A DNA stretch of 64,000 nucleotides from contig NZ_JACDUS010000009.1 of NCBI RefSeq assembly GCF_013761005.1, forward strand, positions 62,001-126,000, in the 5' to 3' direction. The position numbers were made by a program, and so were the translations under genes. The stretch's first letter is position 1; every line of letters starts with the position of its first letter. Source of the DNA: Desulfosalsimonas propionicica. GTDB taxonomy: Bacteria; Desulfobacterota; Desulfobacteria; Desulfobacterales; Desulfosalsimonadaceae. Below are positions 57,265 through 64,000 of this stretch, one piece after another. The notes beneath the pieces were generated by a model that had not been told where the DNA came from, did not search any database, and saw only the letters and a program-made list of their open reading frames with translations.

Positions 57265-58935
57265 ATGAAAAGCGACATCGCCAAGCAGGGTATCGGAAGA
57301 GCACCGCACCGGGCATTGCTCAAGGCTGCGGGCTACACCGATGATGAAATCCGCAGGCCGCTGATCGGCATTGCCAATTCGGTAAACACCGTGGTGCCGG
57401 GCCATACGCACTTAAACCAGATCAGCGAGGCGGTCCGCGCCGGCATCTACATGGGCGGGGGCACGCCTGTGGAGTTTGGCACCATCGGTGTATGCGACGG
57501 CATTGCCATGGGCCATGAAGGCATGAAATATTCCCTGGGCAGCCGGGAACTGATTGCTGATTCCATTGAGATCATGGCCACGGCCCATGCATTTGATGCC
57601 CTGGTGCTGATTCCCAACTGCGACAAGATCGTGCCCGGAATGCTCATGGCAGCCGCGCGTCTGGATATTCCGGCCATTTTCATTTCCGGCGGTCCCATGC
57701 TGGCCGGCCGCAACCCGCAAAACCCCGGCGAAAAGGTTGATTTGATCTCGGTGTTTGAATCCGTGGGCAAGGTCCGGCGTGGGGTGATGTCCGAGCAGGA
57801 ACTTTGCGGCATTGAAGATGCGGCCTGCCCCACGTGCGGATCATGCTCGGGGATGTTTACGGCCAATTCCATGAATTGTCTCACAGAAGCCATCGGCCTG
57901 GGGCTGCCCGGAAACGGCACCATCCCCGCGGTAATGTCGGCCCGGATCCGGCTGGCCAAGCAGGCCGGCATCCAGAGTGTGGCCCTGCACGAACAGGGAC
58001 TCGTGCCGAGCCGGATACTGACCCACGAGGCATTTGAAAACGCCCTGTGCGTGGACATGGCGCTGGGGTGTTCCACAAACACGGTGCTCCATATTGCGGC
58101 CCTGGCCCACGAAGCCGGCATGTCCCTGGATTTAAACCGGATCAACGACATCAGCAACCGGATCCCGCATTTGTGCTCCCTGAGCCCGGGCGGGGCCCAT
58201 CACATCGAGGACCTGCAAAACGCCGGTGGAATCGGCGGGGTCATGAAAACCCTGGCCGAAGCGGACCTGATTGACACCTCGTGTTTGACGGTCACGGGAA
58301 AAAGCGTCAAGGACAACCTGGCCGCCGCCCGTGTTATCGACGATGAGATCATCCGCCCCGTTGACCGGGCTCATCACAGGGTGGGCGGGCTGGCCGTACT
58401 TTTCGGCAACCTGGCCCCCAACGGATGCGTGGTCAAACAGTCCGCGGTGGTGGACAAGATGATGCAGCACGAAGGCCCTGCCCGGGTGTTTGATTCCGAG
58501 GAGGACGCCACTGAAGCCATCATGGACGGCCAGATCAACAAAGGAGACGTGGTGGTCATTCGTTATGAAGGCCCCATGGGCGGGCCCGGCATGCGAGAGA
58601 TGCTCACCCCCACCTCGGCCATTGCCGGAATGGATCTGGATGCCGACGTTGCCCTGATCACCGACGGACGGTTTTCCGGGGGAACGCGCGGGGCGGCCAT
58701 CGGTCATGTCTCGCCCGAAGCCATGCAGAAAGGCCCCATTGCCGTGGTAAAAGAAGGCGATATAATCGCCATTGACATTGCCGGCAAAAGCATTTCTCTG
58801 CAGGTCGATGAAAACGAGCTGCAGAAACGTTTTTCCGACTGGCAGGCCCCGGCACCGAAAATCACCAAAGGCTACATGGCCAGATATGCCAAACAGGTCA
58901 CCTCAGCAGACAAGGGAGCGGTATTAAAGGGATAA
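57265..58935 (+). CDS. ilvD: Dihydroxyacid dehydratase
   Basis: A 556-residue Fe-S dehydratase that converts dihydroxy-isovalerate or -methylvalerate to the corresponding 2-oxoacid in Val and Ile synthesis. Cysteines for the cluster lie in NCDKIVPG and [24 protein letters not shown]. The conserved HNLxP-type segment and the [30 protein letters not shown] and [13 protein letters not shown] motifs are complete. Length is normal for the short bacterial form. GGGGGAG lies seven bases before the ATG. It is the first structural gene after the attenuator and precedes ilvB by 80 bp. Confidence 0.97.
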   Translation: MKSDIAKQGIGRAPHRALLKAAGYTDDEIRRPLIGIANSVNTVVPGHTHLNQISEAVRAGIYMGGGTPVEFGTIGVCDGIAMGHEGMKYSLGSRELIADSIEIMATAHAFDALVLIPNCDKIVPGMLMAAARLDIPAIFISGGPMLAGRNPQNPGEKVDLISVFESVGKVRRGVMSEQELCGIEDAACPTCGSCSGMFTANSMNCLTEAIGLGLPGNGTIPAVMSARIRLAKQAGIQSVALHEQGLVPSRILTHEAFENALCVDMALGCSTNTVLHIAALAHEAGMSLDLNRINDISNRIPHLCSLSPGGAHHIEDLQNAGGIGGVMKTLAEADLIDTSCLTVTGKSVKDNLAAARVIDDEIIRPVDRAHHRVGGLAVLFGNLAPNGCVVKQSAVVDKMMQHEGPARVFDSEEDATEAIMDGQINKGDVVVIRYEGPMGGPGMREMLTPTSAIAGMDLDADVALITDGRFSGGTRGAAIGHVSPEAMQKGPIAVVKEGDIIAIDIAGKSISLQVDENELQKRFSDWQAPAPKITKGYMARYAKQVTSADKGAVLKG

Positions 58936-59015
58936 CATTCGACTTGGAAACCGTTTTTTATAAACCGCAAAAACATTGCGCAAAAAATGACCCCAAAGAA
59001 TGACGAGGAAAGACA

Positions 59016-60704
59016 ATGAAGCTCAAAGGTGCTGATATACTTCTGAAAATGCTTCAGGAAGAAGGAGTGGACACCGTTTTTGGATATCCGGGCGGAGCGG
59101 TGATTGATATTTATGATGCCCTGATGGAGGAAAAAAGCATCAACCATGTGCTGGTTCGCCATGAACAGGGCGCCGCCCATGCCGCAGACGGCTATGCCCG
59201 GGCAAGCGGAAAAGTGGGCGTCTGCCTGGTGACCTCCGGGCCCGGGGCCACCAATACGGTCACCGGCATTGCCTCGGCGTATATGGACTCCATTCCAATG
59301 GTGATCTTGACCGGCCAGGTGCCCACTGCCCTGATCGGAAACGACGCCTTCCAGGAAGTCGATATTGTGGGCATCACCCGGCCCTGCACCAAGCACAATT
59401 ACCTGGTCAAGGACGTTCGCAACCTTGCGCGCACCATCAAAGAGGCCTTCCACATCGCCCGCTCCGGCAGACCCGGACCGGTGCTGGTGGATCTGCCCAA
59501 GGATGTGATCAATGCCACAACCCAGTTCAACGTGCCCGGAGAGGTGAAGCTCAAAACCTACAATCCCACCTACAAGCCCAATATCAAGCAGCTCAACAAG
59601 GTGGTGGATCTCATTGCCAAAGCACAAAAGCCGGTGATTTTCTCCGGCGGCGGCGTCAGCCTGTGCCAGGGACACCGGGAGTTGACCGAACTGGCGCGCA
59701 AGCTGCAGATCCCGGTGACCAGCACGCTCATGGGGCTGGGCGGATTTCCGGGAACGGATCCGTTATGGCTGGGAATGCTGGGCATGCACGGCACGTTTCG
59801 GGCCAACATGGCGGTTTCTGAATGCGACCTGCTCATATCCGTGGGGGTGCGCTTTGACGACCGGGTCACGGGCAAGGTCGACGAGTTTGCCCCGAATGCC
59901 AAAATCGTGCAGATCGACATCGATCCCACCTCCATCCAAAAAAACGTGCCGGTTCACGTGCCCGTAGTGGGTGACTGCAAAATCTCCCTGGCGGAAATCA
60001 ACACGCTTGTGGACAAAAAAAAATGGGAAGGGCTGGAAGAAACCCGCAAGCCTTGGCTTGCACAGGTTGATGAATGGAAACAAACCACCCCCCTGGCTTA
60101 TCAGCAGGCAGAGGTGATCAAGCCCCAGTACGTGATCGAAACCCTTTATGACCTCACGGGCGGCGATGCCATCATTTCCACCGAAGTGGGCCAGAACCAG
60201 ATGTGGGCGGCCCAGTATTACCACGTCAAGGAACCCGGCCATTTTATCACCTCCGGAGGGCTGGGCGCCATGGGATTCGGGCTGCCCGCGGCCATCGGCG
60301 CCCAGGTGGGTGCACCGGGCACGACCGTTGTCGACATTGCCGGCGACGGCTCCATACAGATGAACATCCAGGAACTGGCCACGGCTGTGCAGTACAATCT
60401 TCCGGTGAAGGTGGTGATCTTAAACAACGGCTTTCTGGGCATGGTGCGACAGTGGCAGGAGCTGTTCTACAAACGGCGCTATTCGTCCACCCAGTTTGTC
60501 CATGCCCCGGATTTCGTCAAGCTTGCCGAGGCCTACGGCGCCGTGGGGCTGCGGGCGAAAACCCCGGATGAAGTGGCATCGGTTCTGCGTGAGGGACTGG
60601 AATGCAATAGGCCGGTGGTCATGGATTTTGTTGTGGAGCCGGAGGAAAGCGTCTATCCCATGGTGCCCGCAGGGGCGCCGATCAAGAAGATGCTTCTGGT
60701 GTAA
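59016..60704 (+). CDS. ilvB: Acetolactate synthase large (catalytic) subunit
   Basis: A 562-residue ThDP-dependent acetohydroxyacid synthase. The catalytic glutamate is in [24 protein letters not shown]-binding segments follow, and the ThDP-binding [29 protein letters not shown] carries the motif GDG-x28-[21 protein letters not shown] matches AHAS. It condenses pyruvate to acetolactate or 2-aceto-2-hydroxybutyrate in Val/Leu and Ile synthesis. GAGGAAAGACA precedes the ATG. The regulatory subunit gene follows 51 bp downstream. Confidence 0.97.
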   Translation: MKLKGADILLKMLQEEGVDTVFGYPGGAVIDIYDALMEEKSINHVLVRHEQGAAHAADGYARASGKVGVCLVTSGPGATNTVTGIASAYMDSIPMVILTGQVPTALIGNDAFQEVDIVGITRPCTKHNYLVKDVRNLARTIKEAFHIARSGRPGPVLVDLPKDVINATTQFNVPGEVKLKTYNPTYKPNIKQLNKVVDLIAKAQKPVIFSGGGVSLCQGHRELTELARKLQIPVTSTLMGLGGFPGTDPLWLGMLGMHGTFRANMAVSECDLLISVGVRFDDRVTGKVDEFAPNAKIVQIDIDPTSIQKNVPVHVPVVGDCKISLAEINTLVDKKKWEGLEETRKPWLAQVDEWKQTTPLAYQQAEVIKPQYVIETLYDLTGGDAIISTEVGQNQMWAAQYYHVKEPGHFITSGGLGAMGFGLPAAIGAQVGAPGTTVVDIAGDGSIQMNIQELATAVQYNLPVKVVILNNGFLGMVRQWQELFYKRRYSSTQFVHAPDFVKLAEAYGAVGLRAKTPDEVASVLREGLECNRPVVMDFVVEPEESVYPMVPAGAPIKKMLLV

Positions 60705-60755
60705 GCCCGACCTGATACGACATCCGTAAGAACCGGTTGAAAAAAGGATTTGATG

Positions 60756-61244
60756 ATGAACGAAAAAAAACATTTACTCTCCATTCTCGTGGACAATGAG
60801 CCGGGCGTGCTCTCGCGGATCACAGGGCTGTTTTCCGGCCGCGGATACAATATTGAAAGCCTGAGTGTGGCTGAAACCGTGGATCCCGGAATTTCGCGGA
60901 TCACCATGGTCACCAAGGGCAGCCCCATGATCATCGAGCAGATTCAAAAACAGCTAAACAAACTGATCAACGTGCTCAAGGTCATTGATCTGACCGGCAC
61001 CCAGTATGTACAGCGGGAGATGGCCCTGGTAAAGGTCAATGCCCGGGCCGATCATCGGGCGGAAATTCTGCGCATCACCGATATTTTCCGGGGCCAGGTA
61101 GTGGATGTGGGCATGGAGCATTTTACCCTGAAAATCGAAGGCGATGCCGAAAAAATCGAGGCTGTGCTCAATCTGCTAAAACCCTATGGCATCCGGGAAA
61201 TCGCCCGAACCGGCTGCGTGGCCCTGCCCCGGGAAAACCGATAA
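60756..61244 (+). CDS. ilvH: Acetolactate synthase small (regulatory) subunit
   Basis: A 162-residue ACT-domain regulatory subunit. HLLSILVDNEPGVLSRITGLFSGRGYNIESLSVAET is the typical N-terminal ACT domain that binds valine for feedback inhibition, and the rest (VKVNARADHRAEILRITDIFRGQVVDVG) is the C-terminal domain of IlvN/IlvH. AAGGA lies seven bases before ATG 60756; the ATG at 60753 is an equally short alternative. It lies between ilvB and ilvC on the same strand. Confidence 0.95.
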   Translation: MNEKKHLLSILVDNEPGVLSRITGLFSGRGYNIESLSVAETVDPGISRITMVTKGSPMIIEQIQKQLNKLINVLKVIDLTGTQYVQREMALVKVNARADHRAEILRITDIFRGQVVDVGMEHFTLKIEGDAEKIEAVLNLLKPYGIREIARTGCVALPRENR

Positions 61245-61335
61245 GGCAGTTGAAATCCGGCCGATGCATGATCATGATGCAGGTGGCAATAACAACCGAA
61301 TTTTTTGAAAACCCAATAAAATGGAGGACCAGGAC

Positions 61336-62388
61336 ATGGCGAAACTGGATTTTGGCGGAGTGGAAGAAGAAGTGATCACCTCTGATGAATTTACCATGGA
61401 ACAGGCGCGTGAGGTTTTGAAAGACGAGACCATCGTGGTGCTCGGATACGGCGTACAGGGCCCGGCCCAGGCGCTGAACCTCAAGGACAACGGGCTTTCG
61501 GTGATAGTGGGCCAGCTCGAGGGCGACGAATACTGGCAAAAGGCCGTATCCGACGGATTTGTGCCCGGAGAAACCCTTTTCCCTCTGGAAGAAGCGGCAA
61601 AGCGCGGCACCATCATCATGGAACTGATGTCTGATGCCGGCCAGGTGGCCACATGGCCCAAGATCAAACAATGCCTCAATGAAGGCGATGCCCTGTATTT
61701 CTCCCATGGGTTTTCCATTGTCTACAAGGACCAGACAGAAGTCATCCCGCCGGAAAACGTGGATGTGATTCTCGTGGCCCCCAAGGGCTCGGGCACCAGC
61801 GTACGCAACAACTTCCTGGAAGGCCAGGGCATCAACTCCAGCTTTGCCATCCACCAGGATTACACCGGCCGGGCCCGTCAGCGGGCACTGGCCATCGGCA
61901 TTGCCATCGGCTCGGGATATCTGTTTCCCACCACGTTTGAAAAAGAGGTATTCAGCGATCTCACCGGCGAGCGCGGCGTGCTCATGGGATGTTTGGCCGG
62001 TGTTATGGAAGCCCAGTACAACACCCTGCGCAGCCACGGTCACAGCCCCAGCGAGGCGTTTAACGAAACCGTGGAGGAACTCACCCAGAGCCTGATCCGG
62101 CTTGTGGATCAAAACGGCATGGACTGGATGTTTTCCAACTGCAGCACCACGGCCCAGCGCGGGGCTCTGGACTGGGCTCCCAAGTTCCGGGATGCCGTGG
62201 CCCCGGTATTTGAAAACCTGTATCAAAGTGTTGCCTCCGGCAAGGAAACCCAGCGGGTCCTGGAAGCCAACAGCACTCCGGATTATAGGGAAAAACTGAC
62301 CCGGGAACTCGATACCATCAAAAATTCCGAAATGTGGACGGCCGGGGCGGCTGTCCGCTCCCTGCGGCCGGACCGCCGCGGAAAATAA
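61336..62388 (+). CDS. ilvC: Ketol-acid reductoisomerase
   Basis: A 350-residue single-knotted-domain KARI that isomerises and reduces acetolactate or acetohydroxybutyrate with NAD(P)H and Mg2+. The dinucleotide motif is GYGVQGPAQALNLKDNGLSVIVG, a GYGVQGPAQ variant of the common GYGSQGHAxA, known from some bacteria. The metal and substrate residues are visible in LVAPKGSGTSVRNNFLEGQGINS and ERGVLMGCLAGVMEAQYNTLR. A TTAQRG sequence fits the C-terminal domain. Cofactor preference between NADH and NADPH is not settled by the loop SVIVGQLEGDEYW. The ATG at 61336 follows GGAGG by eight bases. Confidence 0.95.
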   Translation: MAKLDFGGVEEEVITSDEFTMEQAREVLKDETIVVLGYGVQGPAQALNLKDNGLSVIVGQLEGDEYWQKAVSDGFVPGETLFPLEEAAKRGTIIMELMSDAGQVATWPKIKQCLNEGDALYFSHGFSIVYKDQTEVIPPENVDVILVAPKGSGTSVRNNFLEGQGINSSFAIHQDYTGRARQRALAIGIAIGSGYLFPTTFEKEVFSDLTGERGVLMGCLAGVMEAQYNTLRSHGHSPSEAFNETVEELTQSLIRLVDQNGMDWMFSNCSTTAQRGALDWAPKFRDAVAPVFENLYQSVASGKETQRVLEANSTPDYREKLTRELDTIKNSEMWTAGAAVRSLRPDRRGK

Positions 62389-62406
62389 TCAACACCTAAA
62401 TTGTGC

Positions 62407-62506
62407 GACTTCCAAGTTTGCCGTAGATACAAGGAAGATGCAGACTTGCTATAGTCAACTATGCGAGGCTGCATCTGACGCGGCAGATGCGGTAAACTTG
62501 GAAATC
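62407..62506. repeat. Dispersed palindromic element between ilvC and cimA
   Basis: Outer arms GACTTCCAAGTTTGCCG (62407-62423) and GGTAAACTTGGAAATC (62491-62506) pair with one or two mismatches. The interior contains GATGCAG/CTGCATC arms around CTATAGTCAACTATG. The structure is similar in style to the other MITE-like repeats in this window but not the same sequence. Confidence 0.65.
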
Positions 62507-62513
62507 CCGGAGG

Positions 62514-62580
62514 GTTTCAGATTTTTAAAATAGAAATGGATGTTATCCTTTCAAATGGATTGCTTTTAAAAATCTGAAAC
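62514..62580. repeat. Inverted repeat with perfect 17-bp arms
   Basis: GTTTCAGATTTTTAAAA (62514-62530) and its exact reverse complement (62564-62580) enclose 33 bp. It lies 39 bp before cimA. No T-run follows, so it is not a standard terminator; it could be a small mobile-element end or a regulatory stem. Confidence 0.65.
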
Positions 62581-62618
62581 GCTCAGTTTAGGCAATACAG
62601 AAGCAAAAGAAGGTTTCC

Positions 62619-64000
62619 ATGAAATCCATACGGCTTTATGACACCACCCTGAGAGACGGCACCCAGGGAGAAAAAATCAGTTTCACGGCCCAGGACAAGC
62701 TCAAGGTCGCCCGCAAACTCGATGACATGGGCATCCATTACATCGAGGGCGGGTGGCCCGGGGCGTCTGCCAAGGACTTTGATTTTTTCCAACTGGCGGC
62801 CAAAGAGACATTTCAGCATGCCCGGATAGCGGCATTTTGCGCCACGCACAAGCACGGCAGCACGCCTGAAGACGACCGGCAGCTCAATGTGGTCCTTGAA
62901 AGCGGCGCACCGGTGGGCACCATTGTGGGCAAAACCTGGGATCTGCATGTCACAAAGATCCTGGGCATTCCCCTGGAAGCCAACCTGGAAATGATTGAAA
63001 ACTCCGTGGCCTATTTGAAAAAAAACGGCCTGGAAGTGCACTACGATGCCGAGCACTTTTTTGACGGGTACAAGGAAAACCCGGAGTACGCCGCCCGCAC
63101 CATCAGGGCAGCCGTGGCCGGAGGTGCGGATGCCATCTGCCTGTGCGACACCAACGGCGGGGCCCTGCCCCATGAGATCGAGGAGATCACCACGGCCATC
63201 AGGGAAGTGATCGACAGCTGCACTGACCGGCCCATTCATATTGGAATTCACACCCACAACGATTCAAACCTTGCCGTGGCCAACTCCATTGTCGCGGTTC
63301 GCGCCGGGGCCACAATCGTTCAGGGGACCATCAACGGTTACGGGGAGCGGTGCGGCAATGCGGATCTGACTTCGATTATCCCGATTCTTCAGCTAAAAAT
63401 GGGCTATGCCTGCATTTCCGAGGAAAACCTGGCAAAGCTTCAGAAAGTGTCGCTGTATGTGAGTGAGACCGCCAACATGACGCCCGTCAACAGCCGTCCC
63501 TTTGTGGGTAAAAGCGCTTTTACCCACAAGGGCGGGCTGCATGTGGACGCCATCATGAAAGAGCCCCGGTCCTATGAACACATCACCCCGGAGCTTGTGG
63601 GCAACCGCCGCAGGGTGCTGATCTCTGACATGGCTGGCAAGGGCAATATCCGCTACAAGGCCCGGGAACTGGGCTTTCCGGTGGATGAAAACGGATATGA
63701 CTATGCAGAAATCGTCAACACCGTCAAGCGCCTGGAGCAGGAGGGCTATCAATACGACGTGGCTGACGGATCCCTTCGCATTCTCATGGAAAAGCTCACG
63801 GACCAGTTTCAGCCGTGCTTTGAGCTCGAATCCTTCCGGGTGACCGTGGAAAAGGAAAAAGACCGGCCGTGCCGGTCCCATGCCATGATCAAGATCAACG
63901 TGGAGGGAATCGAGGAGATCACCGCCGCAGAAGGCCACGGCCCGGTTTCCGCCCTGGACAATTCCCTGCGCAAAGCATTAAACAATGTCTACCGCAATGT
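62619..64000 (+). CDS. cimA: Citramalate synthase (partial at right edge)
   Basis: About 460 codons of a TIGR00977-type citramalate synthase, continuing beyond the right edge. It condenses acetyl-CoA and pyruvate to (R)-citramalate, the start of a threonine-independent isoleucine pathway. RLYDTTLRDGTQGEKISFTAQDKL is the metal and catalytic site of the LeuA/CimA family, HIEGGWPGASAKDFDFF and CLCDTNGG fit CimA better than isopropylmalate synthase, and GIHTHNDSNLAVANS carries the HxH metal ligands. AGAAGG lies five bases before the ATG. It is 230 bp after ilvC, with a palindromic element between, and probably belongs to the same ilv transcription unit. Confidence 0.95.
   Translation, partial: MKSIRLYDTTLRDGTQGEKISFTAQDKLKVARKLDDMGIHYIEGGWPGASAKDFDFFQLAAKETFQHARIAAFCATHKHGSTPEDDRQLNVVLESGAPVGTIVGKTWDLHVTKILGIPLEANLEMIENSVAYLKKNGLEVHYDAEHFFDGYKENPEYAARTIRAAVAGGADAICLCDTNGGALPHEIEEITTAIREVIDSCTDRPIHIGIHTHNDSNLAVANSIVAVRAGATIVQGTINGYGERCGNADLTSIIPILQLKMGYACISEENLAKLQKVSLYVSETANMTPVNSRPFVGKSAFTHKGGLHVDAIMKEPRSYEHITPELVGNRRRVLISDMAGKGNIRYKARELGFPVDENGYDYAEIVNTVKRLEQEGYQYDVADGSLRILMEKLTDQFQPCFELESFRVTVEKEKDRPCRSHAMIKINVEGIEEITAAEGHGPVSALDNSLRKALNNVYRN

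Noticed and set aside
61168-62226. 352-codon open frame on the minus strand
   Set aside because: Antisense to ilvC, a complete ketol-acid reductoisomerase.

Overview
The window comes from a chromosome of a GC-rich, anaerobic, sulfate-reducer-like member of the Desulfobacterota (probably Desulfobacterales). Lineage is inferred from gene content: a rubredoxin:oxygen oxidoreductase operon, rubrerythrin and rubredoxins, a tungsten-type aldehyde ferredoxin oxidoreductase, a 2-oxoacid:ferredoxin oxidoreductase, a minimal SufC/SufB pair, YedF with its LysR partner, DsrE and DVU0298-type proteins, and FeoAB iron uptake. No phage, insertion sequence with a transposase, or CRISPR array was seen.

Layout. 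1-5.8 kb (minus): partial ispD, an HPr-domain protein, sufB, sufC, the RNase P RNA, a coiled-coil zinc-ribbon protein and a Nif3-like protein. 5.8-9.5 kb (mostly plus): a flavodoxin flanked by two copies of a 123-124-bp inverted-repeat element, a YihY-type membrane protein and a DMT transporter. 9.6-20 kb (minus): a CAT-anticodon tRNA, rpoD, dnaG, hisA, hisB, tRNA-Ala(CGC), a TIGR02757 protein, copA/copZ, an SDR epimerase and a universal stress protein. 20-31.5 kb: korB/korA, thiol peroxidase, a CoA-disulfide-reductase/rhodanese flavoprotein, yedF with divergent LysR, and an RND pump. 31.9-36.6 kb: trmJ, AOR, an unrecognised protein, a divergent MoaD-like protein and a ThiF/MoeB-like protein. 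36.5-41.5 kb (minus): a translationally coupled oxygen/NO/arsenate defence operon (FprA, ferredoxin, DsrE, DVU0298, FMN reductase-ArsC fusion), preceded by rubredoxin, rubredoxin-like and rubrerythrin genes. 41.8-43.9 kb: sfsA and a sigma-54 activator. 44-50.2 kb (minus): a complete-looking ferrous iron locus from DtxR regulator through FeoA, FeoB, two small periplasmic proteins and a FeoB-associated Cys-rich protein to an LbtU-type porin. 50.3-56.9 kb: a conserved small protein, an HD protein and ferredoxin behind an FNR-like palindrome, a universal stress protein, trmO, rlmD and an alpha/beta hydrolase. 57.1-64 kb (plus): ilvD-ilvB-ilvH-ilvC-cimA, preceded by what looks like a textbook ribosome-mediated attenuator.

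The strongest finding beyond routine annotation is that attenuator: a 28-codon leader in which 14 residues are Ile, Leu or Val, a perfect 13-bp terminator with a T-run, and a competing 15-bp antiterminator that overlaps the leader stop codon. Second is a family of about 195-bp palindromes (51.6 and 55.7 kb) whose two copies differ by compensating changes in both arms, so the fold itself is conserved. Third are the five-gene oxygen/arsenate operon and the extended Feo operon, whose fused or accessory members suggest functions not deducible from single genes.

All assignments rest on reading the sequence and on recognised family motifs. No database search was run.
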